Assembly: GCA_019828595.1 (NCBI GenBank)
Contig: JAHQRK010000011.1
Coordinates: forward strand, 1,488,001-1,552,000
From: Aphanomyces cochlioides
Lineage: Eukaryota; Oomycota; Saprolegniomycetes; Saprolegniales; Verrucalvaceae
Direction: 5' to 3'
DNA: 64,000 bases
Shown here piece after piece: positions 55,258-64,000 of this stretch (the stretch's first letter is position 1; each line of letters begins with the position of its first letter). The notes beneath the pieces are model-generated. The model searched no databases, had not been told where the DNA came from, and saw only the letters and a program-made list of their open reading frames with translations. The translations under genes and the position numbers were made by a program.

Positions 55258-56712
55258 ATGGTGCTCAATGTCTTCCGCAAGTCTGATGTGGACCTTACTG
55301 AGGACGCAAAAGCGTTCATCAATGCCTTGCCGTCGACGTTCATCAACTTGTTCCGCAAGAAGCGCAATCTCTTTCCAGTCTGGAGCTCGCAAAAGTACTG
55401 TGTCATGATCAAGTCGACATTTCTTGTGTACTACCGCGCTTCGAAAGAAACACCAACAGAGGACAGACAGTACAAGTTTATCAACCTTCGAAATTGCACA
55501 ATCAAAATTGTCGACGACGATAACCTTGGTAACGTTTTCATCGTGACGCCCGAGAATGGCCGCGGGAGCGTAACATTTGCAGCCGACAGTGAAAAAGACC
55601 GAGCGAAATTCATTACCCACGCTAACAACGTTCAACGTGATGTTCCGTCGCTGAGAGACTTCCAAACGCTCAAGCTTATTGGCAAAGGTCACTATGGGCG
55701 TGTTTTATTAGCCCGCCGGGGAGATCAATTGTACGCAATCAAAGAAATGAAGGCTGGCCTCGTCAAGAACAAGGTTATCCACACGGAACGCGTCGTCATG
55801 GAATGGGTTGCTGATCATCCCTTCGTCCTTGGCTTGGATTATGCACTTTCGAGTGGTCGGTCGCTGTATCTAATCTCCAAGTTCATGTCTGGTGGTGACC
55901 TTTTCCTGCACATGCAAAACCATGGTGGTTCATTTCCCGAAGCTGTGGTCAAGTTTTACGCTACGGAAATTGTCCTAGCTTTGGATCATCTCCACTCCAT
56001 GCACATTCTGCATCGAGATATCAAACCAGAAAATGTCCTCTTGGATGCGGACGGACACATTAAGCTAGCAGACATGGGTCTATCCAAGCGACTGGAAACA
56101 AGGCACGGAAGAACGAAGACCATGTGTGGAACTGATGCTTACCTGCCTCCAGAAATGGTCAGCCGGACTTTGCAAGGACATGGTCTTCAAGTCGACTTGT
56201 GGCAACTTGGGTGCCTACTGTACGAACTGAGGTCTGGATATCCTCCCTTCTACTTGCCTCAGTCCAAGCAAAAACACACACATCAACGTATTCTTTTCCA
56301 GAGCCCGAAGTTCACGGCTCCGATATCGTCTGAATTCCAAGATCTCCTCACCGCACTCCTCGAGAAAGATCCTATGCGACGACTGGGCCACGCCAACGGT
56401 ATTGCCGATGTTAAAGACCACCCTTGGTTCCGAGGAACCCAATGGGACAAAGTTCTTAGTAAAGCAACAGTACCACCTATCTTGCCCAAGCCTGCCGGAG
56501 ATGATCTTGTCAACAACTTTGACCCACAATTCACTGAGCAATCACACTCTCTTGATGACGGCAAGGTACCCGACACAATCAACTTTGCAAGAGAGTTTGC
56601 CGGATTTGATTACATCAGTCCAAATATGAAACAACCAGTGCTTCGACAAACTCAGTCCTTCGATGATGGAAATCCAGCTTGTGGCCCATCCCTCGACTCC
56701 CTCCAACTATAA
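55258..56712 (+). CDS. AGC protein kinase with PH domain (AKT-like)
   Basis: 484 residues in one exon. The ATG at 55258 (MVLNVFRKSDVDL) is used; the frame is open a little further upstream but offers no other ATG. A PH domain spans about residues 35-128 (LFPVWSSQKYCVMIKSTFLV, then GNVFIVTPENGRGSVTFAAD). The kinase domain (about 135-395) has GKGHYGRVLLA, AIKEMK, LHRDIKPENVLL, KLADMGLSKR (DMG where most kinases have DFG) and the activation segment TKTMCGTDAYLPPEMV. A C-terminal hydrophobic-motif-like FAGFDYISP follows at about 459, as in AKT/SGK-type kinases. Likely a phosphoinositide-responsive kinase; that is inference from the architecture. Confidence 0.85.
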   Translation: MVLNVFRKSDVDLTEDAKAFINALPSTFINLFRKKRNLFPVWSSQKYCVMIKSTFLVYYRASKETPTEDRQYKFINLRNCTIKIVDDDNLGNVFIVTPENGRGSVTFAADSEKDRAKFITHANNVQRDVPSLRDFQTLKLIGKGHYGRVLLARRGDQLYAIKEMKAGLVKNKVIHTERVVMEWVADHPFVLGLDYALSSGRSLYLISKFMSGGDLFLHMQNHGGSFPEAVVKFYATEIVLALDHLHSMHILHRDIKPENVLLDADGHIKLADMGLSKRLETRHGRTKTMCGTDAYLPPEMVSRTLQGHGLQVDLWQLGCLLYELRSGYPPFYLPQSKQKHTHQRILFQSPKFTAPISSEFQDLLTALLEKDPMRRLGHANGIADVKDHPWFRGTQWDKVLSKATVPPILPKPAGDDLVNNFDPQFTEQSHSLDDGKVPDTINFAREFAGFDYISPNMKQPVLRQTQSFDDGNPACGPSLDSLQL

Positions 56713-56814
56713 TCTTATTAAATGTAAAGTGTTTTTTCTTTATCTCGCTAGCTTGAATCATATTTACAGACCTCACTTACAGCGACAAATCTAGTGTTCA
56801 ACAAAATCTTGGGA

Positions 56815-59800
56815 TCAGGCTCGGTTGCGTAGATGTTGTAGGGACCAAACGCCAGCCAAAGCGATACAAACAGAGCCTAAACCAATGTCATCCCAATTCA
56901 GCTTTGGGGGACTCGTGGCAGGCTGAAATTCAACATCACCAGGAGTGAGGCCGAACCAAGACCTGATTTGAAGGCGATAGATTGATACCGAGATGACAAA
57001 CCATGCCTCCCATGAAGGGGATAACTCCAGAGCACGTTCGTAGTATCGTTTCGCTCGCATTGCATCAGCAGGAACGCAGCCGATACCATACTCCGTCATA
57101 TAACCAACGTTGTAGGCTCCGACACTGAGGCCATCAGCGCTTGCTCGGCTGTACCATACCAGAGCCATGTCAAAGTCTTGGCTGACGCCACCTTTTCCGT
57201 AATAGTAACTGTCGCCTAATCGCAGGGATGCCTCTTTTTCTTTGGCTTCAAGCAGATACTTGGAGGAGTTTTTCCCCACAAGCCCATACAAGTAGGCCAA
57301 ATTGCCAGCTGCAACTTCATAACCGTACTCCCTCGCTTCATGGTACTTCCATATGGCTCGGTCATATTGCTTCTTCAAATACGCATCAAAGCCTTGCCGC
57401 GCGACCTTGCCCCAATCTCCAGCAGAACTGGCGACTCCAAGATAGACCAAGGCATCGTCAATTCGTCTTTCATGCAGCCCGTCGATATTCATGGCGGCCT
57501 TTCCAAGCTCGAAAATGGAGTCAAAGTGGCCAAATGACTTTGCTGCATCTTCGAAGTACACCAAAGCTTTGGATACGTTTTGATCTGTTCCAAGACCGAG
57601 GTAATGACAGTATCCAGCGTTGAATATGCTGTCACCATCGGTACGCTGTGCAGCCGCCCGCTCAAAGTACTCTAACCCCTTGGTTTGATTTTGAGTGCAA
57701 TTCGCGGTGCCATAAAAGTGGATATAACCAAGCCCATTGAGTGCACGAACATTGTTATGCTTTGCGGCTCGCTCGTACCACTGTATTGCAGTCTCATTGT
57801 CTTGGGCCACACCTTCTCCTTTCAGCAGCATGCCAGCTGCAGCAGACTATACATCATTAAATTAATCTAATTTCTGCATAATTCTTACCATAGCTACGGG
57901 ACTGTCCAACTTAGCTGCCCTCTCAAAGTATTGAAAAGCCCGAGCATGGTCGCGTGGGCAACCACGAGCACCCCAGTAATATAAATCTCCCATCGCTACC
58001 ATTGCATCGACTTCACCGTCTTGATCGGCACGGAGTTTTTGAAATTGAATCCACTTGTCATTTTCACCTTCTTCACCTTCAGCCACATTAATTTCATCAG
58101 CATGAAAGAGAGAATTCATCTCGTGCCTATTCAAGACTATGAGGCTAAACCAAGTCGGCTTTATTGTACAATGGCTGTTCCCCTCGAATGTGATAAGCTC
58201 GTGCTGAGTCTACAGCAGATTGATAATAGTAAAATACTGCGGTCTCTTTGTCGGCTTGCACTCCATCGCCAAGGGTATATCTGCGAGCGAGTATCATCAT
58301 TGCTGATAAGTCGCCATGAGACGCTGCCAAATGAAACAAAGCGACGGCTGCATCTACACAGCCGTGGTCTACTTCGTAAGAGCAAATTGATTACCTTGTG
58401 CATCATCGTGAGTAGAATATATAAGCCCAAGTATTTTAGCCGCAGAAAAATCTCCATGTCGGAGTGCATCTCCAAAGTACATTACTGCCTTGGTTGAGTT
58501 AGCCGCGAAAGGGTAAGTGCCTTCGAGACAAGCAAAACCATTTTCAATAAGAGCCTTGGTGTCAACATTTTTCGTTGATCGGTGGTCGAGTAACTCGAGG
58601 GGAAATTGCCGGGGAGACTTTACTTTTGCAGTCGTACTTGATAGCGAAGCTATTTGACCGGGAATCGTTAGACGTGATTGCATGCTGCCAAGCTCTTGAA
58701 GATAAACACGAAGGACTTCATCCGTTGTCAAGACAGTGCTGAAAAGTCGAAAGTTAGCCATAAAACCTTGTATTCCATCCATCCAGGGGTTTCCTCCGAA
58801 GTACAAATTGCCGCTGTTTGGGATAACCTCTGAATGGTGCACATGCATGTCCGTGTCCACTCGACCATTGATGTACAATGTGTACGTGAAGGACTTGTTG
58901 TTAATTGGCTTGCTGTGATTTTTAAAAGCAACACCAAAAAGAGTCCATTCGTGGAGAGGGACTTGGCCAATGCTTGTCATACCGACATCCATGTCTAATT
59001 CTGTACTTACACGTAGGATCAACTTGCGGCTCTGCGGCTCAAACCATGCAGATGGTGTCCGATGCTGATCCGAGCCTGTCCCCTTGTAGAACAGCGTTCT
59101 ATAGCGACCTGTCGCGTCCTGAGTAACGTACATCCACCAGAGCATTGACCAAGAGCCTTCACCGCCAGTGACTACGGATGAATGGGGAATTTGCAAAAAA
59201 TGAACACTATCTAGAGCAACGATTCCCTTCACTTGTAAAGTTGGCTTAGAGAATTCCTTGTCATCCACTGCTTGAGCTGATAAAACGATTTTTGCAAGTG
59301 GGCAACCGCTGCGAACTTCAATGGTTGGAGAGTCATAATCTGTTTGATGAGGCATCCCATCATGGGATATTCTCCAGGCGAAATGTCCAGCTGAGGCAAT
59401 GCGATACATGATCTCGGTGCTCTTAAAATGCCAGGTTTTCCATCTATCAGGGGCTCTCCTTACAACTGGTGTACGAGTAATATTGCGTATCCACAGCTCA
59501 TTTTGAATAGAAATGATATGCAGGACCAACAACAATGGCGATTTCCATGAGCCAACAATTTGATCACCAAGGGCGTCAGGAAATTCCAATATAGCTTCTA
59601 AGTCGCTTTTTGTGGTGACAGGTGGCTGGTTTGTATGAACGTCAAATTCAATCTCGAGAACATCACCGGCCATCAAAACTCCATCAGGGCGGTTTGGAAC
59701 AATCATGGAGATCACCTTTGGGACACAAAAAGTAGTGTCAAATTCACACATAATGTGTTGAGAGGCTGGAAGATCGCTGCCGTGCTGTATCTCATCGATT

Positions 59801-60090
59801 AATGTTGGCTCCAATACAACATCAGAGTCAACAATGATGTTTCTGCTGTCGTCCACGTTCACAAGCATCAATCGCACATGCCCAGGTGATGGCTGGATAG
59901 GTCCAATAAACGACCACATTACCGAAACATTCACAGCGTCATATGGGCAAAACAAGTTTGTTGGAGGAAAAGACCAAATCACATTTTCCAAGTGCGGTGT
60001 AAGTAGGCCATGCACAACAGCGATTGTCAATGCCAGGACCAAGTTGACTCTTGGCTCCCTCATCGTGGTCAATGTCATGAAAGATCCCAT
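56815..60090 (-). CDS. secretory-pathway protein with LamG-like domain and Sel1 repeats (SEL1L/HRD3-like)
   Basis: Exons 60090-58395, 58353-58170, 58126-57889 and 57846-56815 give 1049 residues; introns are 41, 43 and 42 nt. The start MGSFMTLTTM is followed by a signal peptide (VNLVLALTIAVVHGLL). Residues 310-480 look like a LamG/concanavalin-type domain (GSWSMLWWMYVTQD, YTLYINGRVDTDM, LYFGGNPWMDGIQGFMANF). From about 540 on, Sel1-like repeats follow: AVMYFGDALRHGDFSAAKIL, LHER-type and GDSYYYGKGG units. A membrane segment (DIGLGSVCIALAGVWSLQ) lies near the C-terminus. By analogy with SEL1L/HRD3 it may work in ER-associated degradation; the LamG part is not typical of animal SEL1L. Confidence 0.75.
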
Positions 60091-60319
60091 TTTTATCCGG
60101 TGTTTATTCGGATACAGATAACGAGATTGCACTTTGCAGGATTGCATACCGCCAAATTCAAATTGATTACGAGTACAGATGGACGACGACTTCGGTGCCA
60201 GTCGACACCTCTTCGACTGCTCTTCACGTAAAAATATCCCAATGTAATTGGTGGACGTTCGTGAAACCATTAACGACCCTTCACAGGTGAACAGTCACTT
60301 AACAGATCAAGATCAAGGA
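60091..60319. promoter_or_regulatory. divergent promoter region between the Sel1-repeat and globin genes
   Basis: TTATCCGG (60093) and TTCGGATA (60107) lie directly at the Sel1-repeat gene start, in inverted order. The two genes start 230 nt apart on opposite strands. Confidence 0.4.
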
Positions 60320-61187
60320 ATGGGCAACGCTGCCGTTGGACGCAAGAAGAACGCGCTCATCACTCTAGTCGCCAAGGAAAATGTTCACTTTGTCCTCGAC
60401 GACATGGCTCAGTTTTCATTTGGGTTGGCCAATGGCTCTGAAGTGCAGCATTACATGCCGCCCCAGTTCCCATTGATCCCGATTTTGTCCCGAGCTAGAC
60501 TTGCCTTGTGTGCCAAGTCGTGGGAGCTCATCCAAAACGCTGCGACTGACAAGATGCGGCAATACGGCAAGCCAGGGATTGTCCTCTTCTACGACGAATT
60601 CTTCTATCGCCTCCTTGAACGCGATAGAACCTTCGCCCAAGTATTTACTAATGTCAAGCAACGTGGCGAAGTGCTCATCAAGGCTCTCATGTTTATCTTG
60701 AGCATGCGTGCTGATAACGCCACTGAATTGGAGGAGTTAAAGAATCGCTGTCGTTTCTTGGGTCACCGACATCGAACTTTCCCCAAAGTCCGCCCCCACC
60801 ACTTTGCTGCCTACACAACAACCTGCGTTGAAGTCATCATGTACTGGCTCGGCGATGAAGCTTCATTTGCCGTTGGTGAAGCTTGGAGCAACACTGCTGG
60901 ATTCGTCCTAAGGTATGAACATCTATTAGCACAAGTCGATAAAGCTCCATGATAGATATGTATTGGAACCCTTTTTGTATTCGAGAACTGACCCATACGA
61001 ATCCTATCAAAATACATCGATCGCTGCTGTCCGTGAAATCACCGAAAGCTCAGCTCAGTCTGGAAGCACTCGCCTCATTACAAGCGGAAGCTCAATGACA
61101 ATTCCATCTGAAAGAACTGTTGACCGCACCGGACGAAGCGACCGTCGAACCAGTCTAGATAAGAAGGAGGGGTCGCTGAAAGTATAA
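60320..61187 (+). CDS. globin-like protein with possible N-myristoylation
   Basis: Exons 60320-60912 and 60956-61187 (intron 43 nt) give 274 residues. The start MGNAAVGRKK has Gly2 and a basic run, a plausible myristoylation signal; the frame is open upstream but without ATG. Residues 65-200 follow the globin fold: LCAKSWELIQ (helix A), VLFYDEFFYRLLERD, FAQVF, LGHRHRTFPKVRPHHFAAY with the likely proximal His in the GHRH stretch, and GEAWSNTAGFVLRYV (helix H, split by the intron). A 60-residue Ser/Thr-rich basic tail follows. Haem binding is inferred from the fold. Role could be oxygen or NO sensing; not determinable. Confidence 0.75.
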
Positions 61188-61227
61188 TTCAATTTATATG
61201 TAACAAGGAAGTCGCAATCAAAGTGTA

Positions 61228-64000
61228 TTACGTTTCATGAGGAGGGACTCTAACTCGACTTGGATGCAAAAGTGCACTCTCGCACATGGACCGCCGAATG
61301 CTTGAATGCATGGAATCATACTTTGATAAACCGGCATTCAGTGAATTGCCGAATGCATCTCGAGAATCCTCCCGGACGAATTTTAGAAGCTGCTTCATGT
61401 AATCCAGGGCTTCTCTGTCGAGAAGCGTATCAATCCATTGGTGGAATGACTCATACTTGCTGAGCAAGCATGCCAAGCTGTGGAGTGCTCGTTTTCCGCT
61501 CTCGGAGAACTCGACGACAGCCTTCTTTTTCGCAAAACCCTCTTGGATGATGATAGCCACATGCTGTTCAATTGCAATGCGAACGTCACGGCGTTTCCGC
61601 ATGACATGATATTGCAATGGGCGAATCAAATTTGCAGAGTGTGTTTCCATGAGAAAATCCGCAGTTCGTTCCAGAGAAAACGTAGCCCGCGTTCGTGACA
61701 CGGTAGAGTTTTTTGAACTCACATGTGACATCATTTCTGACCTGCCACGGGTCGACTCAGCGCTTGTTATAGTATTTGTTCGTTTTGATAAAATTGACTT
61801 GGTGCTACCCTTTGATGGTCTGCGGCGATGGAGCTGAGAGACAAAATTTTCACAGCATATGTGGACTTTAAGCAAGACAGTATCGACGAGGAACACTGTT
61901 TTCAAATGAATCCTTGGAACATATTGTATTGCCCACAAGTTGGCCACAAATATGTCGCTAAAAAACAATGCAGGGTTGCATTTGCTGATGACAGACGTGA
62001 CCCATTCAACAGCCTCAGCGATTATTGCAAGAAGACCGTTCACCTCAGAGGAATCGTCGGTGTAATGTCGGGCAAATTGTGAAAGATGCATCAGATTGAA
62101 TTCATCAGCCACGTCCGATGGGACACAATCATCGAGCCGATGAATTTGAGACTTGTAAATATCGACAAATGCCTTTGCGGCACTTTTGGCAACAAAACCT
62201 TCACGACTGCCACACAAAGTGCAAAGGACAAAAACCATTGAGCTTGGTGTAAACTGTAAAACAGCATTGGTATACATGTGATGCAAAGTACGAGCAGCTA
62301 CTTGACGAGCTTTTGGATATGGTGACTTCAGAACAGCCATCATGGACAAAATGGCTTGCTCACAAGCAAACTTTGCATCTGCTTCCAATACAGCATATGA
62401 CTTGGTAAGGTGCGATTTGCATTCCATGGATATGTCAACGAGAGCTGACAGAGGCGGGCCATTTTTCCCTACCGCGAAGGATTGCAGAGTCTCTGCAATT
62501 GTAGACGAAATAAAACTGTTGCGGTTGTGGCTCGTTGTTGCTTTAATCGACGATGTTGGAAAAAGCCCAAAGGGAAGGTAGTCTCCTTCAGTGGGTTCAG
62601 TTGCTAAACCTTCCGTTTCGAAATTTTGTATCCACAGCATCCAGATACAGCGGGTGGTATATGCAGCAACCATTCCATCCTCCGCCTGAATAGAGCAGTT
62701 TAAGTTTGATGCAAGCGTCTTGACGAGATCGAATTTGTACTCTTGGGTCCATTTGGACTGATCTTCAAGACAAAGTGCGGCAGCACTCACAGCACGCACT
62801 CGGTCATTAGGATACTGCAACGACTCTTTAATTGGAAGGTTTGGAATTTCAAATTGACGGGCGCGACGCGCATTCAAACACCACACGCCTGCAGCGAAAA
62901 TAGGGTAAATGCCCGCAAAAATGTAGTTGAGCATTGCTGTTAATTTGAATCCTTGTGGCGACATGCATTGGATCAAGCACATAAGAAACAAATTAAACGA
63001 AAAATAGCACGCAGTTGCAAACGATAGACTTCGAAGGTTGTTTGGAAGCATGCCTACACCTAGACACTTTTCTCGTGTTAGTGAAAATGATGTTTGAATG
63101 GTACAGGTTGATGGGAGTAGTTGTACCAAAGCAGCGACGAGAAGGTGACCAGATTGACCACACTGAATATGAGCAAAACGTTCACGTCGTTGAACATGAG
63201 ATGGAGTCGCTGAACTGTAATAAACATGAGGCAGCAAGCTACGTATATTTTCGGTGTGAGACGATCTAAACATGAAAGACCTAACCTGTCCGACAAAATG
63301 TCATTATCGAGTAGTAGGAGGTTTGAAAGCGGAACTGCACAGTGTAAATCTGGTCGCGAGTGTGTTCCTTGTACAACAGTGTCCCTTTACATTACGTGCG
63401 GTCAGATATCAGGCAGGATACAACTTACGCCAAAAAATTGCAGTGAATACGATAGTTGCAAGACCAAAGACGGGCCAGTAGTTGGACTCGTTGGAGCAAT
63501 TTAGGAGCGCCACAGACTCCATTCCATTGGCACAGCCACCAATGTCCAATATAGCGTAGACATACGTCGTGAAGAATGTGTCGTAGAGCAGAGGTAGAAG
63601 GAGCTTTTTCATACAACTCTTAGCTCTCCCACAGAAAGTCAAGTCGGAGAGTAAAATCGCGGTGAAGAAAGTGAATTTGCACATTTGAATGATACCATAG
63701 TAACCAGACATCTGTGCGAATATAGTGGCATCTTTAAAAAAGATGAACTCAAGTGGGAGGTAGCTGAAGTTTCCCAGCTCAATCACCATGGACAGAAGGA
63801 TTAGGGTGCGTCTGGGATCACTTATCTGCCGTCCAAGCAATTGCTTCTTTTGTCTTGCAACAACAACTCCCAATGCTACAATTCTAGTTAAAAAAGTTGA
63901 ATAGATAAATGCGCATACCCTGAGTAGGAATATCGTGGAGATCATCAACACTTGTCCGGATCTCTCGCAAAACATTTGTGCGCCACGAGAACGCAAGTGC
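61228..64000 (-). CDS. multi-pass membrane protein with C-terminal helical repeats, paralogue 2 (5' end outside window)
   Basis: Exons 64000-63919 (partial), 63875-63429, 63384-63286, 63238-63105 and 63066-61228. The two middle exons (99 and 134 nt) have exactly the lengths of their counterparts in the gene at 46.4-49.3 kb, and intron positions match. Shared blocks: SVDDLHDIPTQ, ALGVVVARQKK, ISDPRRTLILLS, RFQTSYYSIMTFCRTG, CLGVGMLPNNLRSLSF and RARQFEIPNLPIKESL. The C-terminal region is again helical (RVRAVSAAALCLEDQSKW, YPKARQVAARTLHHMY). Function unknown. Both paralogues are on the minus strand, 12 kb apart with other genes between. Confidence 0.75.

Overview
The window looks like nuclear DNA of an oomycete, most likely a water mould of the Saprolegniales. 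The reasons are the gene set (a START-FYVE protein, a bZIP/START-like protein, secreted family C69 dipeptidases, large families of multi-pass membrane proteins), intron-poor genes whose introns are almost all 36-52 nt with GT..AG ends, and short gene spacing broken by islands of DNA transposons. This is inference from sequence features; no database search was run. Exon sets given here were checked for reading-frame closure by hand.

Layout. 0.9-6.8 kb: a bZIP/START-like gene and, on the other strand, a TMEM94-like P-type-ATPase-related gene. 7.1-10.7 kb: a transposon island with a nearly complete piggyBac element (both ends visible, transposase broken), a decayed Tc1/mariner-type relic and another decayed reading frame. 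10.9-12.7 kb: a START-FYVE gene. 12.7-14.6 kb: non-coding DNA with short inverted repeats. 14.6-24.0 kb: four peptidase C69 paralogues (three on +, one on -) with matching exon structure; one has lost an intron precisely and one has a 1-nt frameshift. Each open copy ends in a transmembrane anchor and a short tail that fits a YxxPhi sorting signal.

24.7-31.3 kb: a gene for a MUL1-type GIDE-domain protein without RING, followed by two decayed copies of the same domain. An apparently intact mariner-like element lies between the relics. A foldback element is inserted in one relic, and a second mariner-like element, with a frameshifted transposase, sits inside the foldback. 31.6-33.1 kb: a protein kinase with six CCAAT/ATTGG boxes just upstream. 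33.1-39.2 kb: mostly non-coding or decayed DNA, one small conserved-looking gene and a fumarylacetoacetase-family relic.

39.3-64 kb is gene-dense: an Sfi1-like centrin-repeat protein, a small coiled-coil protein, a broken methyltransferase, a multi-pass membrane protein with helical repeats, a cap 2'-O-methyltransferase, an FAD amine oxidase, a SECIS-binding-protein-2-like protein carrying RRM-like domains, a PH-AGC kinase, a secretory LamG/Sel1-repeat protein, a globin, and a second copy of the membrane-protein family cut by the window end. Divergent gene pairs share short promoters that often carry paired CCAAT boxes or CCGGATAA-type motifs. No tRNA, rRNA, CRISPR array or operon was recognised.
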